From contig OZ245043.1 of NCBI GenBank assembly GCA_965224285.1, forward strand, positions 3,286,001-3,350,000: a stretch of DNA of 64,000 bases. Reading direction: 5' to 3'. Position numbers and translations under genes: made by a program. Shown here piece by piece: positions 45,018-55,221 of this stretch (the first letter of the stretch is position 1; each line of letters opens with the position of its first letter). The notes below the pieces were generated by a model. The model was given only the letters and a program-made list of their open reading frames with translations, was not told where the DNA came from and did no database searches. Source of the stretch: JAJCYK01 sp965224285 (GTDB lineage: Bacteria; Bacteroidota; Bacteroidia; Cytophagales; Cyclobacteriaceae).

Positions 45018-46457
45018 TTAGAAATACTTTACCAGGATTTCAATAGCTTTTTTGGTAATACTGCCATAAGGCGGATAAATTGGTTTTACAGAAGTCAGCC
45101 CCACTTTTTGCTTTAGTACACTTTTTTGGTTAGAAAATGCCTGGAAACCATAAAAACCATGGGATTTACCAAACCCGCTGGTTTTCGTTCCGCCAAATGG
45201 TAGATTAGGATTCATGAACTGCACCACGCAATCATTGATGGCCGCCGAGCCGGATGAAGTCTCATTTAGGACCTTTTTTTGGAATGAGGAAGCTCTACTG
45301 AAAACATAAAGTGCCAAAGGATTAGGCCTTTCTGAAATGAACTCCAGGCAGTCTTCCAGCTGCTGGAATTTTACCACCGGCAATATAGGTCCAAAAATCT
45401 CTTGCCTGAGCAGATCCGCTTCATGAGATGGGTTGCTGATAACGGTAGGAGAAATGAACAGGTCTTCTTCCAGAATATTTCCTCCTATTTCCAATTCCCC
45501 TCCCGTCTCCATAGCCTGATCGATAAGACCTTTTAATCGGTAAAAGTGATCCTGGTTTATAATTCGTGCGTAGGCTTTACTGTGCTCTATTCCTGTTCCT
45601 TCCCCGTCAAACAATCTGTCAATTGATATCCGCAATTCATCAAGGAACGCATCATGGACGTTCTCATGGATCAGAAGATAATCTGGGGCGATACAGGTTT
45701 GGCCACAATTGATGAATTTGCTCCAGGCAATTTTCTCGCTGGCGTCTCGAAGGTCGGCGGAGCTATCAATAATTACCGGGGATTTTCCTCCCAGCTCCAG
45801 AGTTACAGAACTCAGGTTTTTCGCAGCCGCTTCCATTACGATTTTACCCACCGCCGGACTACCGGTAAAAAAAATATGGTCGAATGGTAGTTTCAACAGC
45901 TCCGTGGCCGTTTCCTTACCACCTTCAAAAACTGCCACTTCCGATGGTTGAAATAGATCACTTATCATTCCTTTGATCAGGCCGGTACAATTGGGCGTCA
46001 TCTCAGATGGTTTGAGCATCACGGTGTTGCCGGCCGCTAATGCACTTACCATGGGAGCTATGGACAGATTGAAAGGGAAATTCCAGGGTGAGATGATCAG
46101 GCATACTCCCTTGGGTTGGTAATGAATTTGTGAATTACTGCCCATTAGGGCTAATGGGGCTTCAACTTTCCGGGGTGCGGCCCATTTGTCAAGATAAGCT
46201 AAGGCATGCTTGATCTCGGATAGTACCACATATATCTCCGATAGATCCACCTCTTCAGGCGGTTTTTTGAAATCCAGATATATAGCTTCACGGATTTCCT
46301 GACGGTGATCCTCGACCCAGCGTTTCACCCGCTTCAATCGTGATCTGCGAGGTTTCAGGCTTTCTTGCCTCCAGCTGATACAAGTGGCTTTTTGTGCCTG
46401 AAAAATTTCATTGATAGAGGTTTGATGTTTAGTGGCTTTTAGTGATTCCAATTCCAT
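45018..46457 (-). CDS. Aldehyde dehydrogenase (ALDH3/coniferyl type)
   Basis: 479 residues. Catalytic Cys255 in NCGQTCIAPDY, general base Glu221 in TLELGGKSP, Asn126 in PWNFP and FTGSPAVGK for NAD(P) binding. KTSGFGKSHGFYGFQAFSNQKSV near the C-terminus is characteristic of ALDH3-like enzymes, which oxidise fatty and aromatic aldehydes. The C-terminus (KKAIEILVKYF) is hydrophobic, like membrane-bound fatty aldehyde dehydrogenases. It is separated from the OmpA gene upstream by a terminator. Confidence 0.92.
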   Translation of the reverse strand: MELESLKATKHQTSINEIFQAQKATCISWRQESLKPRRSRLKRVKRWVEDHRQEIREAIYLDFKKPPEEVDLSEIYVVLSEIKHALAYLDKWAAPRKVEAPLALMGSNSQIHYQPKGVCLIISPWNFPFNLSIAPMVSALAAGNTVMLKPSEMTPNCTGLIKGMISDLFQPSEVAVFEGGKETATELLKLPFDHIFFTGSPAVGKIVMEAAAKNLSSVTLELGGKSPVIIDSSADLRDASEKIAWSKFINCGQTCIAPDYLLIHENVHDAFLDELRISIDRLFDGEGTGIEHSKAYARIINQDHFYRLKGLIDQAMETGGELEIGGNILEEDLFISPTVISNPSHEADLLRQEIFGPILPVVKFQQLEDCLEFISERPNPLALYVFSRASSFQKKVLNETSSGSAAINDCVVQFMNPNLPFGGTKTSGFGKSHGFYGFQAFSNQKSVLKQKVGLTSVKPIYPPYGSITKKAIEILVKYF

Positions 46458-46480
46458 TCTATCAATTTATTAAGGTGGAT

Positions 46481-46508
46481 AAAAAAACGGGTTATTGCTA
46501 ACCCGTTT
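46481..46508 (-). terminator. Rho-independent terminator
   Basis: Ten-bp perfect stem AAACGGGTTA / TAACCCGTTT (46485-46508) with loop TTGC on the plus strand; on the minus strand it is followed by a T-run (46487-46481 As on plus). It ends the OmpA-PD40 transcript 24 bases after its stop. Confidence 0.9.
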
Positions 46509-46531
46509 GAAAACTTTTATTTTCCCGTACT

Positions 46532-48547
46532 CTATTCGGTTAATATTTTAAATTCTACCCTACGGTTTTTAGAGCGGCCGTCATTGTACATATTGCTTTC
46601 AACCGGTTGAGATTCCCCAAATCCCCGGCTAACCATGCGTTCCGTGGCAATGCCATTTTCGGAAAGATAATCGAATACCGCTTTGGCACGACGATCTGAT
46701 AATTGTTGATTGTAACTTTCGCTACCTATGCTATCGGTATGCCCGGCTATTTCGATTTCAACTCCAGGGTTATTATTCATGAACTCTACCACTCTCTTCA
46801 ATTCTGGATAACTGTCTTCCTTCAGATTTGACCTATCAAAATCAAAGAAAATATTGTTGAGGGTAACAGTGGCTCCGGTTTCTATGGGTACCAGGTATAG
46901 ATCTTGAGAGATCTCTTTATACTCTTCCAGGTCGTTTAGATCTATGTTGGCATTGACCGCCACATAACCCTCGGCTTCTGCCAGATAACCATACTTAGCT
47001 CCGCTGGGCAGTACAATTTTATAAGCCCCGGATTCAGGCTCTGAGGTGGCAAGGCCTACTTCAGTTCCATCCGGTAATCTCTCATAAAGTATTTTTACGT
47101 TACCCAGGGGTTCATTGGTTTTAGAATTGAACACGGTACCCTGGACCAGCACGACTGGTGCCGGCTGATAGAAAACAGGAAGTTCCAGTTTGAATATGTC
47201 TAAATTTTCCGTCCCCACTCCCCTGGAATAATACGCGTATTCGCCGGAGGCAGGTATGTTAAAGAATTCATCATCATTCTCAGAATTGATATCAGGACCA
47301 AGGTTTTCAGGTTCTGTCCAGTTTTTCCAGGTATCATCCAATCTTCTGGTAACGAAAATATCAGTACCACCAAACCCGGCATAACCATCAGAGCTAAAGT
47401 ATAAGGTTTCATCATCCGCTGCTAAAAAAGGTGCAGATTCCTCACTGGCGGTATTAAGCGTATTACCTAAATTTACCGGCTCAGTCCAAGATCCATCATC
47501 ATTTAAGAAGCTGGCGTATAGGTCCCGATCTCCATAGCTATCTTCTCTTTCGATAGACATTAACAGGGTTTTTCGGTTGTTGGCCATGTAGAAATTGGCC
47601 TTTTCACTGTAGTTGTATAAATTCTCCACCGCCAGTGCCTCGGGTTCTGTCCAACCGGACTCCGTTTTACGACTTACCGACACCCCGGCTTTCATTTTGC
47701 CGTTGGGCAGGTATTCATTACCCAACAACAGCAAAATGGTATTGCCGTCTGGAGTAATGGAGCTTATGTAATTCGGACCCTTATTATTTAATACCGGGCC
47801 GATATTTCTGGCCTCTTTCCAGGTTCCGGAGGCCTCGTCTAATTCTGAATACCAAATATCTTCATCGTCTGCGGTACCGCCTACATTCCCGGGGTGATTG
47901 CTGCGGCTGAAGAACAAGGTTTTTCCATCAGGTGATATCAGTGGTCGGAATTCGTTTACCTCACTGTTTACATTGGGCCCCAATCTCTCCGCTTCCAGAT
48001 CGTCGCTTATGTTATCAGCCAAACGGATCAGGTTCTCCACTTGAATAGGGACTTCCGAATCGGAAATACCAATGGCATCTATACTATTATAACCCGGCAC
48101 GGCACGGCCGTCAATTTCCAGTTTTACCGCCACTACATCGAAACTGGTGATATCGAAGAACACGTTCAGCAAACGCCCTGCCTCTCCAATAGGACGGGCA
48201 TTGAAGGTATATACTTGGGTTTCGTTATCACTCTGATCATAAACATAAATAGCAGAAATAGACCCAGGATTGTATGATTCTCCAATGGCTATTTGTTGTA
48301 CTTTTTGCGGCCTGTCAAAACCCACCTTAACATATTCGATTCGGTTTGGATTCTTGGGAGTCCAGGCATTGGGATTTTCCCCACCGTTAGGAAGTACATT
48401 AGGTTTGCTCAGGGCCTGTTTGGCTGAGTATTGCAAAGGACTTAATTCCGATGAAAAATCTATAACCTTGGAAGCCCATTGAACGTCTTGAGCGGATACC
48501 AATCCAGAAATAGTACAAACTATTATCAAAGATAAAGTTCTAATCAT
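46532..48547 (-). CDS. OmpA-family protein with PD40 beta-propeller repeats
   Basis: 671 residues. Signal peptide 1-19. Residues about 30-170 form a beta-sandwich-like region, about 195-460 hold PD40/WD40-like repeats (DGKTLFFSRSNHPGNVGG, DETLYFSSDGYAGFGGTDIF), about 470-545 a carboxypeptidase-regulatory-like fold (VLVQGTVFNSKTNEPLGNVKI), and about 565-671 an OmpA peptidoglycan-binding domain (GHTDSIGSESYNQQLSDRRAKAVFDYL). This layout is common in Bacteroidota outer-membrane proteins, including PorE-type components of type IX secretion, so a cell-wall-linked surface complex role is possible. It lies 163 bases after a second OmpA gene. Confidence 0.88.
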   Translation of the reverse strand: MIRTLSLIIVCTISGLVSAQDVQWASKVIDFSSELSPLQYSAKQALSKPNVLPNGGENPNAWTPKNPNRIEYVKVGFDRPQKVQQIAIGESYNPGSISAIYVYDQSDNETQVYTFNARPIGEAGRLLNVFFDITSFDVVAVKLEIDGRAVPGYNSIDAIGISDSEVPIQVENLIRLADNISDDLEAERLGPNVNSEVNEFRPLISPDGKTLFFSRSNHPGNVGGTADDEDIWYSELDEASGTWKEARNIGPVLNNKGPNYISSITPDGNTILLLLGNEYLPNGKMKAGVSVSRKTESGWTEPEALAVENLYNYSEKANFYMANNRKTLLMSIEREDSYGDRDLYASFLNDDGSWTEPVNLGNTLNTASEESAPFLAADDETLYFSSDGYAGFGGTDIFVTRRLDDTWKNWTEPENLGPDINSENDDEFFNIPASGEYAYYSRGVGTENLDIFKLELPVFYQPAPVVLVQGTVFNSKTNEPLGNVKILYERLPDGTEVGLATSEPESGAYKIVLPSGAKYGYLAEAEGYVAVNANIDLNDLEEYKEISQDLYLVPIETGATVTLNNIFFDFDRSNLKEDSYPELKRVVEFMNNNPGVEIEIAGHTDSIGSESYNQQLSDRRAKAVFDYLSENGIATERMVSRGFGESQPVESNMYNDGRSKNRRVEFKILTE

Positions 48548-48591
48548 AACCTTTAGGTCTTATTTGTAATTTTATATTTTTACTAAATTTA

Positions 48592-48629
48592 AGTAAAAAA
48601 AACAGACATACATTCAGGAAATGTCTGTT
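48592..48629 (-). terminator. Rho-independent terminator
   Basis: On the minus strand AACAGACAT, an 11-base loop and ATGTCTGTT form a perfect nine-bp stem (48601-48629) followed by eight T. It lies about 80 bases after the stop of the second OmpA gene and ends its transcript before the OmpA-PD40 gene. Confidence 0.88.
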
Positions 48630-48710
48630 AAATTTAACGTCTCAACCCGCTGATGACGATTATTTTAAAGTCAAAAGAAATTCAAAAATAGCAAAAAACT
48701 TAAATTTTAC

Positions 48711-49445
48711 CTATTGAGAAAGGATTCTAACCTCCACCCGACGATTCTTTCTGGATGCTTCTTCGGTTTTATCGGTGGATAGTGGTTTGGTACCGCCAAA
48801 GGCCTTTAGTTTAATGCGCTTCTTTTTAATTCCTTGTGCCATTAAATATTCTCTAACTGCCACTACCCGATCTTCAGAAAGCTGCATATTCCTTTCTGGG
48901 TTTCCTTTGAAATCGGTATGGCCTTCCAGTTGGATCTTCATATCAAGATTATTGTGAAGCATTTGTGCCAAGCTGTTCAATTCATCGTATGATGACTCCA
49001 AGATCTGGGGGCGTCCAAGCTCAAAAAGCAAATTATTCATTCTCAAGATATTGCCATCATCAGACTTGGTTAGTAGGAAATCCTTTTTTATCTGCCCATC
49101 CTTGTCGATGTCATCTATATCAAATACATCAAAAATGGTCACATAGCCATCGGCGGTAACTTCAAGCGTATACTTTCGATTCTGCAACATGTGCAGCTTA
49201 TAATCTCCATTTGACTGATTAGAAATGTAACCCACATTGTTGGCCCTGGGCATTTTTTCAAAATTAATGTGACCTTGAATCGGTTGATTGGAATTTGCAT
49301 CAAGCAATTGTCCATATACCAGCACCATTTCCTGGACCGGTTCCGGCTCGGCGTCACTGAAAAGTATATAATCCTGAGCCTGTAAAGGTATAATGCACAG
49401 GCTGCTTACCATAAGACTTAAGTATAATTTGCGAGGTAAATCCAT
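48711..49445 (-). CDS. OmpA-domain lipid/peptidoglycan-linked protein
   Basis: 244 residues from the ATG at 49445, which begins a good signal peptide (PRKLYLSLMVSSLCIIPLQAQ); the open frame goes 14 codons further without purpose. Residues about 40-120 form a CarboxypepD_reg-like beta-sandwich (VYGQLLDANSNQPIQGHINFEK...YVTIFDVFDID). Residues about 135-244 are the OmpA domain with GHTDFKGNPERNMQLSEDRVVAVREYL and RKNRRVEVRIL, including the Asp and Arg that bind diaminopimelate. It should bind peptidoglycan in the periplasm. It is related to the rear half of the neighbouring 671-residue protein. Confidence 0.87.
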   Translation of the reverse strand: MDLPRKLYLSLMVSSLCIIPLQAQDYILFSDAEPEPVQEMVLVYGQLLDANSNQPIQGHINFEKMPRANNVGYISNQSNGDYKLHMLQNRKYTLEVTADGYVTIFDVFDIDDIDKDGQIKKDFLLTKSDDGNILRMNNLLFELGRPQILESSYDELNSLAQMLHNNLDMKIQLEGHTDFKGNPERNMQLSEDRVVAVREYLMAQGIKKKRIKLKAFGGTKPLSTDKTEEASRKNRRVEVRILSQ

Positions 49446-49733
49446 AACGGTATTTCCAAAGTTGGTAGATGTAAAAATTCCCAGCACAAAATGTACTATT
49501 TAAATATAGTCAAATTTAAAATAATGGTGAATTCCATTGTGAGTGAAATCTTACACTAAAAAGAAATTGATATTAATAGTATTTACTGCTTTGATAGCAA
49601 AATGTATTCCAGATATCCTAAATTGGATGCGGATAAGGCGGTTGGGCAATGGATTAACTTGTAAAAGTACTATATTCGAGTAGCTTTTTTATCCTAGCCC
49701 TGATCCTGGTATATTTTTCAATTGTTTGCTTCC

Positions 49734-51410
49734 ATGTCAGAAAAGATTGATCACTCCGGTCTTATCAACCAGCTAGAGCAGCTCAAAGAAGGGCTACATA
49801 CCATATTAGAAAAAAGCCGTATTACCCCGGCTACTGAAAACGGGGGTGCCTCCGCACAGCACGGCCTGGGAAATTCAAATGACGTGGTTCTGTTAGAGAA
49901 TTTCGAGATCATTAATGCTTCCAGGGAGATGCTCAAGTTTGATCAAGAGACGCCCGCATTGGCAAAGCACGGAAACCAATGCCTTCTATTGCTGGATGAA
50001 GGATACCGTATGATGGCATTCAATCGCACTGCTGAAACTATTTTTCCAGCTTTAACCGGAAAGCCTTTGGAAGTGGGCATTCCTATAATTGATCTGCTAC
50101 CCGTGCAGGATGTCAGGGATTTCAAATCTATGTTTCAGTATGCGCTTCAAGGACATTCCATTCATGTCACCAGCAGGATGATGTTTCAATCTGAAGGTGA
50201 TAGGGACATTTGGTATGAACTGAATTTGTTTCCTGTAAAAAGCAAACAAGTCACCCAGGTCCAACGGGTGGTGCTGGGGATGGAGGACATAAAGGAGCGA
50301 AAAGCGGTGCAAGCCAATTTGAAAGCATTGGAGATTAATTTCCAGTCAGTCTTTAAACAAGCAGCTGTCAGTGTTATGTTGAGTAATACGGACCTGCAGG
50401 TGATCCAGGCCAATCAGAAGTTTTATGATTTGGTGGAGTATAGCCCGGAAGAATTTAAAGCCTTACCCCCTTGGAGCATTACTCATCCCCGGGATATCTC
50501 AGAAAGTAAGCGGCTAACTGACCTGCTGCGCAAAGGGGAGATAGATTCCTTCTCTCTGGAGAAAAGATATATTACTAAAACCGGTAAAGTAATCTGGGTT
50601 TATCTGACCACTAATATAATTAAGGATCAAAAAGGCAACCCCAAACTGATAATATCAGTGGCTCAGGATATCACCGATAGAAAACATGCCGAACAAGAGT
50701 TAATCTATAAAACCAATGAATTGGATACTTTTGTGTATCGGGCATCGCACGATCTGAGGGGGCCGGTAGCTTCGTTGATGGGATTGTATAATGTTGTACA
50801 AAACGAGTTTAAGGAGGACGCTCATGCTATCGAGTATTTTGAACATTATCATAAAAGTGTACTTAGGCTTAATCGGATCCTGCACAATCTCATAGACCTG
50901 ACTAAGATCAAAGAAAAAGAAATCCAAGCTTCCAAAGTGGATATGAAGTCCCTATTAACGGATTGCTTGTCCTCCGTGAGTCATGTGCCTAATTTTGAGA
51001 AGATTCATTTCAAGATTCAAAACGAGATTGACTTTAAACTATTAACCGATAAAGGATTACTGCGAACCATTATCTACAATCTGTTGGAGAACTCCGTTAA
51101 TTTCATTCAAAAAGATCATCCCCAGCCCTTTGTTAAATTGAATCTGAAGTACGAGTCGAATTTTTTGATCATCGAGGTGGCGGATAACGGCCAAGGTATT
51201 AAGAAGGAATTACAAAGTGAGGTGTTTAATATGTTCTACCGGGCCAATGAGCAAAGTTCTGGCTCCGGCTTGGGCTTATACATTGTCCGCAATGCAGTGG
51301 AAAAGCTCAATGGTAATATCCAGTTGAAAAGCAAGGAGTTTAGTGGTACTAAAATATCAGTTTACATCCCCTATATGCATAAAACCACTATCCCTGCGGC
51401 AGAGGAATAA
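49734..51410 (+). CDS. PAS-domain sensor histidine kinase
   Basis: 558 residues from ATG 49734 (a TTG four codons earlier is less likely). No membrane helix, so a cytosolic sensor. Two PAS domains at about 75-185 and 198-315 (the second with VMLSNTDLQVIQANQKFYDLVEYSPEEF and a PAC tail). Dimerisation/phosphoacceptor His339 in FVYRASHDLRGPVASLMG. ATPase domain about 440-550 with N box NLLENSVNF, G1 VADNGQGI and G2 GSGLGLYIV. No response regulator is adjacent, so its partner is elsewhere. It is transcribed away from the OmpA genes. Confidence 0.92.
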   Translation: MSEKIDHSGLINQLEQLKEGLHTILEKSRITPATENGGASAQHGLGNSNDVVLLENFEIINASREMLKFDQETPALAKHGNQCLLLLDEGYRMMAFNRTAETIFPALTGKPLEVGIPIIDLLPVQDVRDFKSMFQYALQGHSIHVTSRMMFQSEGDRDIWYELNLFPVKSKQVTQVQRVVLGMEDIKERKAVQANLKALEINFQSVFKQAAVSVMLSNTDLQVIQANQKFYDLVEYSPEEFKALPPWSITHPRDISESKRLTDLLRKGEIDSFSLEKRYITKTGKVIWVYLTTNIIKDQKGNPKLIISVAQDITDRKHAEQELIYKTNELDTFVYRASHDLRGPVASLMGLYNVVQNEFKEDAHAIEYFEHYHKSVLRLNRILHNLIDLTKIKEKEIQASKVDMKSLLTDCLSSVSHVPNFEKIHFKIQNEIDFKLLTDKGLLRTIIYNLLENSVNFIQKDHPQPFVKLNLKYESNFLIIEVADNGQGIKKELQSEVFNMFYRANEQSSGSGLGLYIVRNAVEKLNGNIQLKSKEFSGTKISVYIPYMHKTTIPAAEE

Positions 51411-53693
51411 TTATTCCAACGGTTTCTTATTGAATAGCAGATAACCTACATGAAGCAAGGCTCCAAAGCGATTCTGCTCATCGTCATAATAGTTAAGTTG
51501 AAGCGCAATGGGTCCCAACGGACTATGATAAACCATGGTGGCTGTACCTGCAAAATATGCTTTAGTCAAGTCGCCCGATAAGGTTACATCCTGATCCTCG
51601 GAAATTCGCAATTCTCGAAAAGGTTTAAAAATGTAGCCTTCCAACCGAAAGTCAAGATTTCGATCGATGGAGTATATGTTGCGTAGACCACCGGCCAAAT
51701 AATTATAAGCCCGGAAATTTTCTAAAAATAGGGTGGGGCTGTCCACCATGGGCGTAAAAGCGGGCGAGGTGATCCGTGACCCGGACAAGGTAAATGAGGT
51801 AGATTGGTTGGAAAGTACGCTTTCCAATAAATAGCCATATTTAAACCGGCCTTTGCCGAAATAAGCTTCTGACCGTACTTTAAGGCGGACCCAATTATTG
51901 TTTTTTTTCTGCTCCTCTGCTAAGGGAGAAGTAGTACCCGGAACAATCTCTTCATCAGCGCTGATATAGTCAGCCCCTATATAAAGTGATTGGCCCGTAG
52001 AAGCATATTGCTTGCGGTTAAGATTGTTTTTACTGATGTCAATACCGTGACGGAAGCCAGTAAAATTTAATTCATCAAGGGTGTCTGTGGTGTTGATGAA
52101 TTCTTCATTACTAAAGCGATAGGTGTTGCTGAAGTAGCTGCTGTGAAACCGTAACCTGGCTCCGGTTCCCACAGCAAACCCTATATTGATCCGACCTTTG
52201 CGATCGATCTCGTCAATAAGTGTGGGATCTTTTTTTGCCAATAAAATCTCATTGGCGTCGATGTAATCCCAGTGGTTATAGATAAACACAGGCTCCACGA
52301 AGAAAGGTTTAGCAGTAGGAATATTAAACCTGGAGGCATGCCGGAAAGCTTGATAGAATCGTCCGGTATAAAAGTTTAAGCTATGGTTAAACAATAAGTG
52401 GTTGAAATGGGTAAAATTTAATCCCAAAAAGATGGAGCTAACACTTCGGCTACTAATATTACCCCCTAATTCTACGTTGAAGTTGCCACTGGTCTCCCCT
52501 GAGACGGTAAAATTATAAGACTGGTTTATACTGTCATAGGTGATGCCCGGGATGCTGTTTCGAAAGTAGCTTTCGGAGACCAGCTTATAATAGCCGCTGC
52601 GGATATCATAAATATTAAGAAATTCCTTATCACTAAATAACCTCCTGATATACCGCTTTTGCTGTGAAGTAAAACCATCAATTTGCAGCGCTCCAAATCT
52701 CAGTGGCTCCGCATTGAGTACGAAATCCAAACGGGATTCCGCCAGGCTGTCACAACTCAACTCCCTCCTGATCTTTTGTTTGATTTCTGGAAGTCGAGTG
52801 GTTGCCTCTACCATTCCACTGTCAATCAATGCCCTAACATCTTGGAAATCCAGAGCGGAATATTTATCCACTTGTGGTGCGATATAAATATCTCCCGGTT
52901 GCAGCAGGTTTACATTGGGTTTGTCCAGTAACATGGCGAGAAGGGAGCTTTTAATCAGCTCATCATCTTCCTGATAAGGATAGTCATCAAATATCCTGGA
53001 ACTGACGTTTACCCCGATAATCACGTCAGGATTAAACTCCTCACGGGCCACGTCAACGGGGAAATTGTTATAAATGCCCCCATCAAACAAATACTTCCCG
53101 CTTACCCTTAAGGGTCTAAAGAAAAAAGGCACGCTCAAAGTTGCCCTCAAGGCTTCATTTAGCGCTCCTTTCTTTAAAATCACTACTTTTTGGGTAAAGA
53201 TATCCGCGGCGATGGCTCTGAAAGGAATATGGAGACTGTCAAAATCATAGCCGGAGCTCTGAGAAGCAGGCGCCAAAAGTTCCGTAAGTGCGTAGTTGAT
53301 GGCAAAATCACTGGCTAAATTACTGTTGAGATTTACCGCTGAGTCTACTGCCAGGTTTAGATTCAATATACTGGCATTGTCATCTTTTCGGGCATAAAAA
53401 AAGTTGTAGTCTGCACTTAGTTTGCCGTCGACCCATTCCTGGAAAGTGGGGTCTACTACTAATTGTTCAATTTCCCGAGCAGAATATCCGGCGGCATAGA
53501 AACCGCCGATCACACCCCCCATTGAAGTCCCTACAATGTAGTCAATTGGGACATGGTTTTCCTCCAGTACTTTCAGCACACCTACGTGTGCCAGGCCCTT
53601 GGCCCCACCTCCGCTAAGCACAAGTGCTACTTTTTGACTCCAAAGGTTGCTCCAACATATGGAGCATATAAGCACTATTATGATATGGCGCAT
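51411..53693 (-). CDS. Patatin-like phospholipase with outer-membrane barrel
   Basis: 760 residues from ATG 53693, which opens the signal peptide (MRHIIIVLICSICWSNLWSQ); an ATG 15 bases upstream is less likely. Residues about 22-225 form a patatin domain: oxyanion GGGAKG, nucleophile Ser57 in GTSMGG and Asp204 in FDGGIYNNF. A POTRA-like segment near 315-375 (LRFGALQIDGFTSQQKRYI) precedes a beta-barrel domain to the end (VSSIFLGLNFTHF...SPLGPIALQLNYYDDEQNRFGALLHVGYLLF). This is the type Vd/PlpD-like plan: the barrel exposes or anchors the phospholipase. It follows the M23 gene by 73 bases on the same strand. Confidence 0.9.
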   Translation of the reverse strand: MRHIIIVLICSICWSNLWSQKVALVLSGGGAKGLAHVGVLKVLEENHVPIDYIVGTSMGGVIGGFYAAGYSAREIEQLVVDPTFQEWVDGKLSADYNFFYARKDDNASILNLNLAVDSAVNLNSNLASDFAINYALTELLAPASQSSGYDFDSLHIPFRAIAADIFTQKVVILKKGALNEALRATLSVPFFFRPLRVSGKYLFDGGIYNNFPVDVAREEFNPDVIIGVNVSSRIFDDYPYQEDDELIKSSLLAMLLDKPNVNLLQPGDIYIAPQVDKYSALDFQDVRALIDSGMVEATTRLPEIKQKIRRELSCDSLAESRLDFVLNAEPLRFGALQIDGFTSQQKRYIRRLFSDKEFLNIYDIRSGYYKLVSESYFRNSIPGITYDSINQSYNFTVSGETSGNFNVELGGNISSRSVSSIFLGLNFTHFNHLLFNHSLNFYTGRFYQAFRHASRFNIPTAKPFFVEPVFIYNHWDYIDANEILLAKKDPTLIDEIDRKGRINIGFAVGTGARLRFHSSYFSNTYRFSNEEFINTTDTLDELNFTGFRHGIDISKNNLNRKQYASTGQSLYIGADYISADEEIVPGTTSPLAEEQKKNNNWVRLKVRSEAYFGKGRFKYGYLLESVLSNQSTSFTLSGSRITSPAFTPMVDSPTLFLENFRAYNYLAGGLRNIYSIDRNLDFRLEGYIFKPFRELRISEDQDVTLSGDLTKAYFAGTATMVYHSPLGPIALQLNYYDDEQNRFGALLHVGYLLFNKKPLE

Positions 53694-53765
53694 AAAATGA
53701 GGACCCATAAAACTGGGTACACAATATTTCTTTTTCTCTTAAGTAACGTGTGGCTCGGTGGCAGG

Positions 53766-55043
53766 TTACTCGCCAGCCAGGATTTTATTGGATTCTTCAG
53801 CCGGAGGGATTTTTTGCAGCTGATCCAGCATCTGCATCATTACACTGTCGTAATGAATTTGATGGGTTTCGGCAATGGGTTCACTGGGAGGTATCTCTAC
53901 TTTCATCGCATCCACCTGTACCCCATTTTTCCAGAAACGATAGCATAGATGGGGGCCATTGGCCAATCCAGTACTGCCGACGAAACCAATAGTTTGTCCC
54001 TGGGTAACTTTTGCTCCCGGTCGCATTCCTTTAGCAATACGAGACATATGCAAGTACTGGGTAGTATAAGTACCATTGTGCCTTATCTTTACATAGTTTC
54101 CATTTCCTCTTTTGTATCTCGCTTCGGTAACTACCCCATCTCCGGCGGCTCGAATTGGTGTACCTGTGGGAGCGGCATAATCCGTGCCCAGATGTGAACG
54201 ATATCTTTTCAACACCGGATGAAAGCGTTTCCCCGAATAGCGAGAACTAATCCGTGTGAACTTTACCGGATATCTGAGAAAAGCTTTTCGGAGACTGTTA
54301 CCTTGTTCATCGAAATAATCATGTCCCTGCCCCTGGTCATACCTTACTGCATAGAAGGGATTATCTTCATGTATGAATTCCGCGGCTAAAATTGGCCCTA
54401 ACCCTGCCGGCTCGCCATCGACAAGTTGCTCATGAAAGATAATCTTGTAGCTATCACCTTGTTGAAGGTGTCCAAAGTCAACCTGCCAGCCGTATACATC
54501 AGCTACCAGGTCCACTAATTGAGGAGTGGCTCCTTGATCCAACATGGAGTTATACAGTGAGGTTTCGATGGAGCCGGTAATAGATTTTTCCACTGTAATG
54601 ATTTCCTTTTGACCCAGATACACTTCAGAGGAATCATCCAGATTGAAGATCACATATTCAATGTTATTGGGTTCGTAGATCAGTACCTCGGCCACTGAAT
54701 CTTCGGAACAGATCAGTTTATAGGTTTTATTAGCGTTGATGCGGCGCACATCAAAGATTCCCTGGGCTTTTTTTGCCAGTTGATCAATTTCTTGTAACGA
54801 TACTTCATAATTGCTCAATATTGAAGACAGGTTTTCATTAGGCCTAACCTTATCTTCAATCACCAATTTTTTATTGACATCAATTCCGTATAAGGTAGGA
54901 ACGGGTGGTGGTTCGACCGGGATGGTCTCCTCTACGATCACCGGCTCAGGTTCTTGAATTTCGGTATTTGCTTGCTGATACTTGTTTACAGCTAGTACGC
55001 CGAAAACCAGGAGCAAGCCAACTACCATCCACCATTTTCGCAT
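53766..55043 (-). CDS. M23-family murein endopeptidase
   Basis: 425 residues. N-terminal membrane helix (about 4-20) then a Pro/Glu-rich linker. About 60-280 shows a LysM-like/OapA-type region (VRPNENLSSILSNYEVSLQEIDQLAK). The M23 domain is about 285-395: zinc ligands in SHLGTDYAAPTGTP (His and Asp) and QYLHMS, with GPHLCYRFWKNG completing the site, so it should be active. It cuts peptide cross-links in peptidoglycan. It leads a minus-strand pair with the patatin gene. Confidence 0.92.
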   Translation of the reverse strand: MRKWWMVVGLLLVFGVLAVNKYQQANTEIQEPEPVIVEETIPVEPPPVPTLYGIDVNKKLVIEDKVRPNENLSSILSNYEVSLQEIDQLAKKAQGIFDVRRINANKTYKLICSEDSVAEVLIYEPNNIEYVIFNLDDSSEVYLGQKEIITVEKSITGSIETSLYNSMLDQGATPQLVDLVADVYGWQVDFGHLQQGDSYKIIFHEQLVDGEPAGLGPILAAEFIHEDNPFYAVRYDQGQGHDYFDEQGNSLRKAFLRYPVKFTRISSRYSGKRFHPVLKRYRSHLGTDYAAPTGTPIRAAGDGVVTEARYKRGNGNYVKIRHNGTYTTQYLHMSRIAKGMRPGAKVTQGQTIGFVGSTGLANGPHLCYRFWKNGVQVDAMKVEIPPSEPIAETHQIHYDSVMMQMLDQLQKIPPAEESNKILAGE

Positions 55044-55221
55044 AACACTGGGTATGGGTTATGCTGCAAAAGTAAAAAAAATGTGCTCAATCCATAGTAA
55101 ATCTGATAGGGGTTTGTCAGTCATGTAAGAAATTCCTACTTCGTAAAGATATCCCTGAGGGCTGCCCGATCAGATTTGGAATATTTTTTGTTGTATTTTT
55201 AAAAACCTAAAATAGAGGCAT

